From NCBI GenBank assembly GCA_003221985.1, contig QHUQ01000050.1, positions 6,557 to 70,556 of the forward strand: a DNA stretch of 64,000 bases. Reading direction: 5' to 3'. Below are positions 1 to 8,366 of the stretch, one piece after another. Source of the DNA: Gemmatimonadota bacterium. Lineage in GTDB: Bacteria; Gemmatimonadota; Gemmatimonadetes; Gemmatimonadales; GWC2-71-9. The stretch's first letter is position 1, and the number at the start of each line of letters is the position of its first letter. Both the position numbers and the translations under genes were made by a program. The notes below the pieces were generated by a model that was not told the origin of the DNA, did not search any database, and was given only the letters and a program-made list of their open reading frames with translations.

Positions 1-1010
<1,010 letters not shown>

Positions 1011-1056
1011 TACGGGGATCCTGGATGTGAGAGGTCGAAAAGATAACCCGAACTGG

Positions 1057-1150
1057 GACGGTAAGAGACGGTAAGGGACGGTAAGGGGCGGTAGAGGGTT
1101 GCTCGCACACCCCTACCGTCTCTTACCGTCCTTTACCGTCCCTTACCGTC
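1057..1150. repeat. Inverted decamer array (4 + 4 units)
   Basis: Four decamers of the form GACGGTAAGR (1057-1096; the last is degenerate, GGCGGTAGAG) face four decamers ending TTACCGTC (1111-1150) across a 14-base spacer. The two arms are near-perfect inverted copies and could form a very long hairpin or cruciform. The array fills most of the 158-bp gap between the divergent citrate synthase and phosphoribosyltransferase genes, so any promoters for these genes must lie in or next to it. The same decamer recurs in a coding region at 49122-49159. Confidence 0.9.
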
Positions 1151-1168
1151 GTCCTATCTTGGCGAACC

Positions 1169-1819
1169 ATGACCCAGCCCGGTCCAAGCCTCTATCCCAC
1201 ACGCTCCAGCGCGGGCGCGCTGCTGGGGCAGCAGCTGGCGTCCCGCGGCTATCAGGCGTGCATCCTGCTCGGGATTACGCCGGAGGGCGTGGAGATCGCG
1301 GCCCACGCCGCCAAGGCGATGGGGGCGCAGTTCGACGTGATCGTGGCATCCTTCATCAAGCTGGGCGCGAACCTCGCGCCGATCGGGGCGATGGCCGAAT
1401 CGGCGCCGGCGGAGATGGATCCCGACTTCCAGCCGGGCATGAATCTGCTCGAGAAACTCCAGGCGGCGATCGACGAGTCGCGGGCGCGCGTGAAGCAGGA
1501 TCTGGTGCTCTATCGCACGCAGCGGCCGGTGAAGAAGCTGGAGGGACGCACGGCGGTGATCGTCGAGGGACAAGTCGTGTATCCGTGGAAGGTGCTGGCC
1601 GCCGCGAAGGCTGCCGAGGGCTTGGGCGCGCGCGAGGTCGTGATCGCGACGCCCGTCGCCACACAGCCAGCCGCCGATCGCATTCGGGCTCGCCAGTACC
1701 AGCTGGTCTGTCCGAGTGTCGTCATGGAAGCCGAAGGGCACCCGTTGCCGTACGGTGATGCCGGGGCGGATGCACCGGAGCGTCTGAAGAGCATCATGAT
1801 CGCCCACCAGGCAGCGTGA
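1169..1819 (+). CDS. Degenerate phosphoribosyltransferase-family protein
   Basis: 216 residues, starting at ATG 1169. The layout resembles type I phosphoribosyltransferases of the kind often fused or adjacent to hydrolases: an N-terminal segment with a glycine-rich turn (LLGITPEGVEIA), a central helical part, and a beta strand followed by a helix ending GAREVVIATPVA. However, the canonical PRPP loop (two acidic residues followed by G-x-A-T-G) is replaced by IVEGQVVYPWK. PRPP-dependent catalysis is therefore doubtful; a regulatory or altered-substrate role is possible. The 3' end overlaps the convergent four-helix-bundle gene by 26 bases. Family assignment is moderate; no specific substrate can be named. 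Confidence 0.6.
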   Translation: MTQPGPSLYPTRSSAGALLGQQLASRGYQACILLGITPEGVEIAAHAAKAMGAQFDVIVASFIKLGANLAPIGAMAESAPAEMDPDFQPGMNLLEKLQAAIDESRARVKQDLVLYRTQRPVKKLEGRTAVIVEGQVVYPWKVLAAAKAAEGLGAREVVIATPVATQPAADRIRARQYQLVCPSVVMEAEGHPLPYGDAGADAPERLKSIMIAHQAA

Positions 1820-2216
1820 GAAGGTTGGAAGGTTGGAAGGTTGGACGGTGGTGTTGATTGGATAATTTTTGAACTCGTCTGTACAACCCCCATGTTACCC
1901 TCCCAGCCTTTGCGCGTAGCTCGTCGAGTTGTCGCGATTCTTCCATCGTCAGAAGTCCGAGATCGGTCGTGGCGCGAATCGCATAGGCAAGCTCTGCGAG
2001 TGACCCCAACGCTATGTCGAGAAAACGTCTGAATTCTCGCGGCCCTTGTTTAGCCGATCCTTCGGCGATATTTGCAGGCGCCGAGAAGGCAGCGCGGCGC
2101 ATCTGTGAAGTCAGACCGTAGAGTTCATGTTTTGGGAAGCGGGAGGTGACTCGATAGATCGCAAGAAAGAGCGTGTGACAACATTGCCAGGCCTCAAGTC
2201 TTTCGAATGGCATCAT
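1794..2216 (-). CDS. Four-helix bundle protein (23S rRNA intervening-sequence / S23 family)
   Basis: About 140 residues of the short helical family TIGR02436 (four helix bundle, S23/IVS-encoded protein, related to Avd of diversity-generating retroelements). Family hallmarks are FERLEAWQ at the N-terminus, ELYGLTSQMRRAAFSAPANIAEGSA in the middle, and FLDIALGSLAEL. Molecular function in this family is not settled. ATG 2216 is chosen (2213 is also possible) because the family normally begins M-x-x-FE-x-L-x-W; a TTG at 2234 would extend it. The C-terminal residues PTFQPSNL are translated from the octamer array at 1821-1845, and an inverted copy of that array lies upstream of the gene, so it sits inside a small cassette-like unit. 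Confidence 0.85.
   Translation of the reverse strand: MMPFERLEAWQCCHTLFLAIYRVTSRFPKHELYGLTSQMRRAAFSAPANIAEGSAKQGPREFRRFLDIALGSLAELAYAIRATTDLGLLTMEESRQLDELRAKAGRVTWGLYRRVQKLSNQHHRPTFQPSNLLTLPGGRS
1821..1845. repeat. Octamer array AAGGTTGG x3, left arm
   Basis: Three exact copies of AAGGTTGG plus one base. 24 bases match, in inverted orientation and without mismatch, the array at 2307-2331. The two arrays bracket the four-helix-bundle gene like terminal inverted repeats, 461 bp apart. On the minus strand this arm is translated as part of that protein's C-terminus. Confidence 0.93.
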
Positions 2217-2275
2217 GCCGAAATTCTTCGACAAACTGAATGTTGGTTGTAACCAAAACGTCGCACGACGACAAC

Positions 2276-2304
2276 AAAAAACGGCGAACCAGAGGTTCGC
2301 CGTT
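2276..2304 (-). terminator. Rho-independent terminator of acyl-CoA dehydrogenase gene
   Basis: An 11-bp perfect stem (AACGGCGAACC, loop of 3, then GGTTCGCCGTT on the plus strand) is followed, in the minus-strand sense, by a run of six T. It begins at the acyl-CoA dehydrogenase stop codon, so it should end that transcript just before the four-helix-bundle gene. Confidence 0.85.
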
Positions 2305-4100
2305 CATTCCAACCTTCCAACCTTCCAACCTACTCCGGCAGTTCCACAATATCTCGCTCGCCGCCGCGCCTGCCGGCAGAATACGTCGGCCAGATGCACG
2401 GCGCGCGCGCCGGCGGCACGGTCACGCTCGAACAGGCGCTGCGCCCGTGAGCAGGTCGCCGCCATGGCGAACAGCTCGGCCGCGACGTCCACCAGCCGGA
2501 ACAGCACCGACTGGCGCAGCTCGAGCTTCGGCCCAAAGCGAATCATGGCATGGAAGACGCTGCGCGCGAGTCGCCGGCAGCTGCGCTCGACAAAGCGGAC
2601 GTGCCTGGCCAGCCGGCCGAACTCCGCGTAGCGCGGCCACAGGCTCCACCCGAGCCAGCGGGACGGATACCACCAGCCGTAGAACCCGGCCGACCGGACC
2701 AGGCCGGTGAGCCGCTCGCGCGCCGTCTTGCCTGGCATGACGACGTCGCCCGCGACCTGGAGATGCTTGTCCACGGCTTCGCGCGCGATGAAGAGATGCA
2801 TGATCTCCGAGGAGCCTTCGAAGATCAGATTGATGCGGAAATCGCGCATGATGCGCTCGACCGGCACCGGCGCCTCGCCCCGCGCGCGCAGCGAGTCGGC
2901 CGTCTCGTAGCCGCGGCCGCCGCGGATCTGCACGGTATCGTCGATGATGCGCCAGCCGGCCTCGGAGTTGTACAGCTTGGCGATCGCCGCTTCGAGCCGG
3001 ATGTCGGCGCCGCCGCGCTCGGCCATCGCGCCGCACAGCTCCGCCACGGCTTCCATCGCCAGCGTGTTCGCGGCCATCGATCCGATTTTCTGCGCGATCG
3101 CGTCGTGCTGCCCGATCGGCCGGCCCCACTGCACGCGCTCCGCCGCCCAGCGGCGCGAGATCTCGAGGCAGCGCTTGCCGGCGGCGACCGCGGAAATGGG
3201 AAGCGTCAACCGGCCGGTGTTCAGCGTGATAAGCGCGAGCTTCAGTCCATTGCCCTCGCCCCACAGCACGTTCTCCTTGGGCACGCGCACGTTGGTGAAG
3301 CGGATCACGCCGTTGTAGAGCGCCTTCAGGCCCATGAAGTGACAGCGGTGCACGACCTCGACACCGGGCCAGTCCGTCTCGACGATGAAGGCGGTGATCT
3401 GCTTCTTCTCTCTGCCGTTAATCATCTTCGACGGCGTCCGTGCCATCACCACGAGCAGCTCGGCCTTGGTGCCATTGGTGCACCACAACTTCTCGCCGTT
3501 GAGGACCCAGACATCGTCGTCGAGGATCGCGTTGGTTTCCATCGCCGCCGGATCGGAGCCGACGCTGTCCTCGGTGAGCGCGAACGCGGAGATCGCGCCC
3601 TGGGCGAGACGGGGGAAGTATGTCTTTTTCTGGGCTTCGCTGCCGAACAGCTTGAGCGGTTGCGGCACGCCGATCGATTGATGCGCGGAGAGCAGTGCGG
3701 TCAGCGAGCCATCCACCGACGAGACGAGCTCGATCGCCTTCATGTAGGAGAGCTGCGACAGGCCGAGTCCGCCGTACTCGCGCGGAATCTTGATGCCGAA
3801 CGCGCCCACGTCTCGCAGTCCCTGAATCACGTTCTCGGGGATTTCGCCTTCGCGATCGATGCGATCGGAGTCGACGTCCTCGCGGAGGAACCGCGCCAGC
3901 TTGTCGAGAAACGGTTTCGCGCGGGCGACTTCGTCAGGATCCTGTTCGGGGTAGGGATGGATGAGATCCATCCGCAGGTTGCCGAGGAACAGCTCGCGCA
4001 CGAAACTGGGCGCCGCCCACTCCTGCTCGCGTGCCGCCTCGGCGACTTCGCGCGCTTCTGCGGCGCTGACCTTGCGTGTGGGCGGGGCGAGTGTGGTCAT
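2304..4100 (-). CDS. Acyl-CoA dehydrogenase, C-terminus altered by repeat
   Basis: 598 residues. FAD-dependent alpha,beta-dehydrogenation of acyl-CoA in beta-oxidation. Motifs: [11 protein letters not shown] (substrate/flavin region), [23 protein letters not shown] with the position of the catalytic base nearby, and [12 protein letters not shown]. An extended C-terminal helical region (about 430-598) resembles the long bacterial ACAD9/VLCAD-like group. ATG 4100 is chosen because family homology begins shortly after; an upstream reading-frame extension looks non-coding. The last eight or so residues come from the octamer array at 2307-2331, and the tail seems shorter than I would expect after the helix ending RQARRR, so the gene may have lost its native 3' end. 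A terminator follows. Confidence 0.9.
   Translation of the reverse strand: MTTLAPPTRKVSAAEAREVAEAAREQEWAAPSFVRELFLGNLRMDLIHPYPEQDPDEVARAKPFLDKLARFLREDVDSDRIDREGEIPENVIQGLRDVGAFGIKIPREYGGLGLSQLSYMKAIELVSSVDGSLTALLSAHQSIGVPQPLKLFGSEAQKKTYFPRLAQGAISAFALTEDSVGSDPAAMETNAILDDDVWVLNGEKLWCTNGTKAELLVVMARTPSKMINGREKKQITAFIVETDWPGVEVVHRCHFMGLKALYNGVIRFTNVRVPKENVLWGEGNGLKLALITLNTGRLTLPISAVAAGKRCLEISRRWAAERVQWGRPIGQHDAIAQKIGSMAANTLAMEAVAELCGAMAERGGADIRLEAAIAKLYNSEAGWRIIDDTVQIRGGRGYETADSLRARGEAPVPVERIMRDFRINLIFEGSSEIMHLFIAREAVDKHLQVAGDVVMPGKTARERLTGLVRSAGFYGWWYPSRWLGWSLWPRYAEFGRLARHVRFVERSCRRLARSVFHAMIRFGPKLELRQSVLFRLVDVAAELFAMAATCSRAQRLFERDRAAGARAVHLADVFCRQARRRARYCGTAGVGWKVGRLE
2307..2331. repeat. Octamer array TTCCAACC x3, right arm
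   Basis: Three exact TTCCAACC units plus T, the inverted partner of 1821-1845. It lies within the 3' end of the acyl-CoA dehydrogenase frame, where it supplies the last residues (WKVGRLE) and leads directly to the stop codon at 2304-2306. Confidence 0.93.
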
Positions 4101-4201
4101 CACACCCAATCTAACACCATCTAACACCTTGCGACCCGCCGCAGAGGGGGGTTTCTTCCACGCGTTCAGCCCGCCGTCAGCCTTCATGAAGGAGATGTCC
4201 C

Positions 4202-7012
4202 ATGTCCCGCATAGCCTTAGTGAGCTTCGCGCTCGGGCTTGCCATCGCGTCCCCGGCGACCGCCCAGCGGCCCGCTCGAGCCAGCCGCGCGCGCCCACGA
4301 CCAGCCGCAGCCCGCGCAGCCCCCACAGCCCGCGCGGCCCCCGCGGCGATCACGATCCCGTACCAGCGGTTCGTCCTGAAGAACGGCCTCACCCTGCTGG
4401 TCCACGAGGACCACAAGGCGCCGATCGTCGCCGTGAACATCTGGTACCACGTCGGCTCGAAAAACGAGCGGCCCGGCCGCACCGGCTTCGCCCACCTGTT
4501 CGAGCATCTGATGTTCAACGGCAGCGAGCACTTCAACGACGACTACTTCCAGCCGTTCGAGCGCATCGGCGCGACCGATCAGAACGGCACGACCAACGAA
4601 GACCGCACGAATTATTTCGAGAACGTCCCGACCAATGCCCTCGATGTGGCGCTGTGGATGGAGTCGGACCGGATGGGCCATCTGCTCGGCGTGATCGACA
4701 CGGCGAAGGTGAACGAGCAGCGCGGCGTCGTGCAGAACGAAAAGCGGCAGGGCGAGAATCAGCCGTACGGGAAAGTCGATCTGTTGATGACCGAGGGGAC
4801 GTATCCCGTCGGCCATCCATACTCCTGGACGGTGATCGGATCGATGGAGGACCTCAACGCCGCCTCGGTCGACGACGTGAAGGAATGGTTCCGGACGTAT
4901 TACGGGCCGAACAACGCCGTCATGGTCCTGGCCGGCGACATCACCCCCGGGGCCGCGCGCCAGAAGGTCGAGCAGTACTTCGGCGACATTGCCGCGACGC
5001 CGCCGATCGCGAAGCAGGACGCGTGGATCGCCCGGCGCACCGGGTCACACCGTCAGGTGATGCAGGACCGCGTTCCGCAGGCCCGGATCTACAAGGAATG
5101 GAACGTGCCGCAGTTCGGCTCGGCGGACGCCGATTATCTCGACATGGTGACCGACGTGCTCGCCCAGGGGAAGACGTCGCGGCTCTACAAGCGGCTCGTG
5201 TACGACGAGCAGACCGCCACCGACGTCATCGCCTACGCCGATCTGCGCGAGATCGGCGGGCAGCTCGTCATTCGTGCGACCGCCAAGCCGGGCGGTGACC
5301 TCGCCCGCGTGGAGCGCGCGATCGACGAGGAGCTGGCGCGGTTCGTTCAGTCCGGCCCGACGGCCAGCGAGCTGCGCCGCATCCAGACGCAATATCGGGC
5401 CAATTTCATCCGTGGCGTCGAGCGGATCGGCGGCTTTGGCGGCAAGTCCGACGTGCTCGCCCACTACGAAGTGTTCACGGGGAATGCCGACAATTATCTA
5501 GTGACCGAGCGGCGCATCGCAGCGGCGACCGCCGCCGACCTGCGGTCCGCGGCCGCACGCTACCTGACCGACGGCCAGTACGTACTCGAGGTTCATCCGT
5601 ATCCGGAGTTCGGAACCACGGCGGGCGGAGCGGACCGCTCGAAGCTCCCCGACGCGGGCACGCCGCCTGACGCGCGCTTCCCCGCGGTCGCGCGTGCGAC
5701 GCTGCCCAACGGCCTCAAGATCGTGCTGGCGGAGCGCCACTCTATTCCGCAGGTGAATCTCACGCTGCTCGTCGACGCGGGCTACGCGGCCGATCAGTTC
5801 GCGGCTCCCGGCACGGCGAGCCTGGCGCTCGACATGCTCGACGAAGGGACGGTGAAACGGACGGCGCTCCAGATCAGCGACACCCTCTCCCAGCTCGGCG
5901 CATCCCTGGGCACCGGCTCGCGGCTCGACGTGTCGCAAGTCGCGCTGTCGACGATCAAGGAGAATCTCGACCCGGCCCTCGACATCTTTGCCGACGTCAT
6001 TCTGAATCCGGCCTTCCCGCAGGCCGACTTCCAGCGGCAGCAGCGCCAGCGGCTGGCGCGCATTCAGCGTGAGAAGGTGCAGCCCGTGCAGATGGCGCTG
6101 CGCGTCTTCCCGCAGCTGCTGTACGGGACGAATCACGCCTACGGCAATCCGCTCACGGGGTCGGGCACGGAAGAGTCGGTCTCGCGCATGACGCGCGAGG
6201 ACCTGGTGCGCTTCCACCGGGCCTGGTTCAAGCCGAATCATGCGACGCTTGTGATCGTGGGCGACGTGTCGCTGGCGGAGATTCAGCCGAAGCTGGCGCG
6301 CCTGTTCAGCCGCTGGCAGTCGGGTGAGGTGCCGCAGAAGAACGTCGGCACGGTCGCCGATCAGGCGAAGCCGCTCGTCTACATCCTCGACCGGCCCGGC
6401 GCCGAGCAGTCCGTCATTCTCGCCGCCGATCTCGCCGCGCCGAAAGCCAACCCTCATGAGTATGCCGTCGAGGCGATGACGTCGCTGCTGGGCGGGCAGT
6501 TCACGTCGCGCGTCAACATGAACCTGCGCGAAGGCAAGCACTGGTCGTACGGGGCATTCACGTTCGTCTGGGACGCGCGCGGCCAGCGGCCGTTCATCGC
6601 GTACGCGCCGGTGCAGACCGACAAGACCAAGGAGTCGATGATCGAGGTCGATCGCGAGCTGCGCGGCATTCTGGGTCCCAAGCCCATCACGGCCGACGAG
6701 CTGGCAAAAGCGCAGGCGAACCTCACGCTCACGTTGCCCGGCACCTGGGAAACGATGGGCGCGGTGCAGGGGTCGCTCGAAGACATGGTGACATACGGGC
6801 TCGATGACCATTACTTCGACACGTATGCGCAGCGCGTGCGCAGCCTGACGGTTCAGGATGCGACCACCGCGGCGCAGGAAGCGATTCGTCCCGATCACCT
6901 CGTGTGGGTGGTCGTGGGCGATCGCGCGAAGATCGAGGCTGGGATTCGCGAGCTGAATTTCGGCGAGATTCGATTCCTGGATGCGGATGGGAAGCCTTTA
7001 GCATCGCGCTAA
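4202..7012 (+). CDS. Exported M16 family zinc metallopeptidase (two-domain)
   Basis: 936 residues. A signal peptide (about 1-21, ending ASPATAQ) and a Pro/Ala/Arg-rich linker precede two tandem M16 peptidase units. The first (about 50-470) carries the inverted zinc motif HLFEHLMF (H-x-x-E-H) and a downstream acidic ligand region around ESDRMGHLL; the second (about 500-930) lacks this motif, as usual for the pitrilysin-type pair where the inactive half shapes the substrate chamber. Location is expected in the periplasm. SD AGGAG is 7 bases before ATG. The gene is divergent from the acyl-CoA dehydrogenase and ends in a clear terminator. The 101-bp gap upstream holds only a doubled CTAACACCWT decamer. 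Confidence 0.93.
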   Translation: MSRIALVSFALGLAIASPATAQRPARASRARPRPAAARAAPTARAAPAAITIPYQRFVLKNGLTLLVHEDHKAPIVAVNIWYHVGSKNERPGRTGFAHLFEHLMFNGSEHFNDDYFQPFERIGATDQNGTTNEDRTNYFENVPTNALDVALWMESDRMGHLLGVIDTAKVNEQRGVVQNEKRQGENQPYGKVDLLMTEGTYPVGHPYSWTVIGSMEDLNAASVDDVKEWFRTYYGPNNAVMVLAGDITPGAARQKVEQYFGDIAATPPIAKQDAWIARRTGSHRQVMQDRVPQARIYKEWNVPQFGSADADYLDMVTDVLAQGKTSRLYKRLVYDEQTATDVIAYADLREIGGQLVIRATAKPGGDLARVERAIDEELARFVQSGPTASELRRIQTQYRANFIRGVERIGGFGGKSDVLAHYEVFTGNADNYLVTERRIAAATAADLRSAAARYLTDGQYVLEVHPYPEFGTTAGGADRSKLPDAGTPPDARFPAVARATLPNGLKIVLAERHSIPQVNLTLLVDAGYAADQFAAPGTASLALDMLDEGTVKRTALQISDTLSQLGASLGTGSRLDVSQVALSTIKENLDPALDIFADVILNPAFPQADFQRQQRQRLARIQREKVQPVQMALRVFPQLLYGTNHAYGNPLTGSGTEESVSRMTREDLVRFHRAWFKPNHATLVIVGDVSLAEIQPKLARLFSRWQSGEVPQKNVGTVADQAKPLVYILDRPGAEQSVILAADLAAPKANPHEYAVEAMTSLLGGQFTSRVNMNLREGKHWSYGAFTFVWDARGQRPFIAYAPVQTDKTKESMIEVDRELRGILGPKPITADELAKAQANLTLTLPGTWETMGAVQGSLEDMVTYGLDDHYFDTYAQRVRSLTVQDATTAAQEAIRPDHLVWVVVGDRAKIEAGIRELNFGEIRFLDADGKPLASR

Positions 7013-7031
7013 GGCGCAGGTAGTCGCTTCC

Positions 7032-7064
7032 ACGGGACGGGAGTAACTTCTCCCGTCCCGTTTT
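7032..7064 (+). terminator. Rho-independent terminator after M16 peptidase
   Basis: The stem ACGGGACGGGAG / CTCCCGTCCCGT (12 bp) with a 6-base loop is followed by TTTT, 20 bases after the peptidase stop. The next gene starts only about 15 bases later. Confidence 0.85.
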
Positions 7065-7079
7065 CTCTTGGAGAATTCC

Positions 7080-8366
7080 GTGCGCTCGCTCAACGTAGCC
7101 GTTCTCGTCCTCGCGACATTCGCCGCGACGCTCACCGGTCAAACGCCGCCGCAACAGGTGCTCATCAAAGCCGGTCGGCTCGTGGACGGCCGCTCGCAAC
7201 AGGTGCAGACCAACGTCGGCATCCTGGTCGAGGGTGAGCGCATCAAGGCCGTCGGCCCGCTCGCCCAGGTCCAGGGACAGGCCCCGACCGCCCGGGTCAT
7301 CGATCTGAGCCAGATGACGGTGCTGCCGGGCCTGATCGATGCGCACACGCATCTGCTCCTCCAGGGCGACGTGACGTCGCAGGAATACGAGGATCAGCTG
7401 CTGAAGCAGTCGATCCCGTATCGCGCGATTCTCGCGGCCCGCAACGCGCGGCTGTCGCTGGAGCACGGCTTTACGGCGATCCGCGACGTGGAGACCGAAG
7501 GGGCGATGTACGCCGACGTCGACGTGAAGCTGGCCGTGAACCGCGGCGAGATTCCCGGCCCGCGCATCTTCGCCTCGACCCGCGCCATGGCCCCGACGGG
7601 GATGTATCCCATCGGGACGCCGAATTGGGAGATCGAGCTGCCGCACGGCGTGCAGACGGTGGACGGTGTCGATAACGCGCGGCTGGCGGTGCGGGAGCAG
7701 GTGCAGCACGGCGCCGACTGGATCAAGTACTACAGCGATCGCCGCTACTACTTCACACCCGACAGCGTGCTGCACAGCTGGGTCAACTTCACCGATGCCG
7801 AAGCGAAGGCGATCGTGGACGAGACCCATCGCCTCGGCCGCATGGCGGCGGCGCACGCGATCGGGTCGGACGGGATCGCCGCCGCGCTCCGCGCCGGCGT
7901 GAACTCGATCGAGCACGGCGACGGCCTCACCGATTCGCTGATGGATGCCATGGTGAAGAACAACGTCTATTGGGTGCCGACGGTGACCGTCGGCGTGCAC
8001 GTGATGCCGCGCGGCGGCGTGTGGCCGGCCCTGGTGGCGCTGGAGCGGCGCGCGTTCGGGCGCGCGCTGCGTAAGGGCGTGAAGATCGTGATGGGGACCG
8101 ACGTCGGCGGGTTCCCCTGGACGGAGATCAATCAGGCCAAGGAGTTCGAGTACTACGTGCAGTACGGCATGACGCCGATGCAGGCGATTCAGTCCGGAAC
8201 TTCGGTCGCCGCGGCGCTGCTCAGCCAGGAGCAGAATCTCGGCGCGATCGCGCCGGGCCTGTTCGCGGACATCATCGCCGTCGGCGGCGACCCGACACGG
8301 GACATCACGGAACTGCAACGCGTCAAGTTCGTTATGAAGGGCGGTGCCGTCTATCTTTCCCCGTAA
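7080..8366 (+). CDS. Exported amidohydrolase-family protein
   Basis: 428 residues, metal-dependent hydrolase of the amidohydrolase superfamily, imidazolonepropionase-like/prolidase branch. Ligand motifs occur in order: DAHTHLLL (HxH), a KYYSD segment where the bridging Lys is expected, AHAIG, SIEHGDG and the catalytic Asp in MGTDVGGF. A hydrophobic N-terminus (VAVLVLATFAATLTGQ) indicates export. GTG 7080 is preferred over TTG 7068 because GGAG lies 7 bases upstream of it. The C-terminal beta-sandwich half ends ADIIAVGGDPTRDI, typical of the family. The substrate cannot be told from sequence; this branch includes peptidases and hydrolases of N-acyl amino acids. Confidence 0.88.
   Translation: MRSLNVAVLVLATFAATLTGQTPPQQVLIKAGRLVDGRSQQVQTNVGILVEGERIKAVGPLAQVQGQAPTARVIDLSQMTVLPGLIDAHTHLLLQGDVTSQEYEDQLLKQSIPYRAILAARNARLSLEHGFTAIRDVETEGAMYADVDVKLAVNRGEIPGPRIFASTRAMAPTGMYPIGTPNWEIELPHGVQTVDGVDNARLAVREQVQHGADWIKYYSDRRYYFTPDSVLHSWVNFTDAEAKAIVDETHRLGRMAAAHAIGSDGIAAALRAGVNSIEHGDGLTDSLMDAMVKNNVYWVPTVTVGVHVMPRGGVWPALVALERRAFGRALRKGVKIVMGTDVGGFPWTEINQAKEFEYYVQYGMTPMQAIQSGTSVAAALLSQEQNLGAIAPGLFADIIAVGGDPTRDITELQRVKFVMKGGAVYLSP

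Noticed and set aside
1057..1150. CRISPR array
   Set aside because: Units are 10 bases with no spacers and occur as inverted arms; no cas genes are present.
2330..2536. Alternative minus-strand frame ending [12 protein letters not shown] at the acyl-CoA dehydrogenase 3' end
   Set aside because: The frame carries no ACAD features; the native frame continues through RQARRR into the repeat.
4108..4130. Tandem decamer CTAACACCWT x2 between the acyl-CoA dehydrogenase and M16 genes
   Set aside because: Only two copies, no inverted partner found; too little to call an array.
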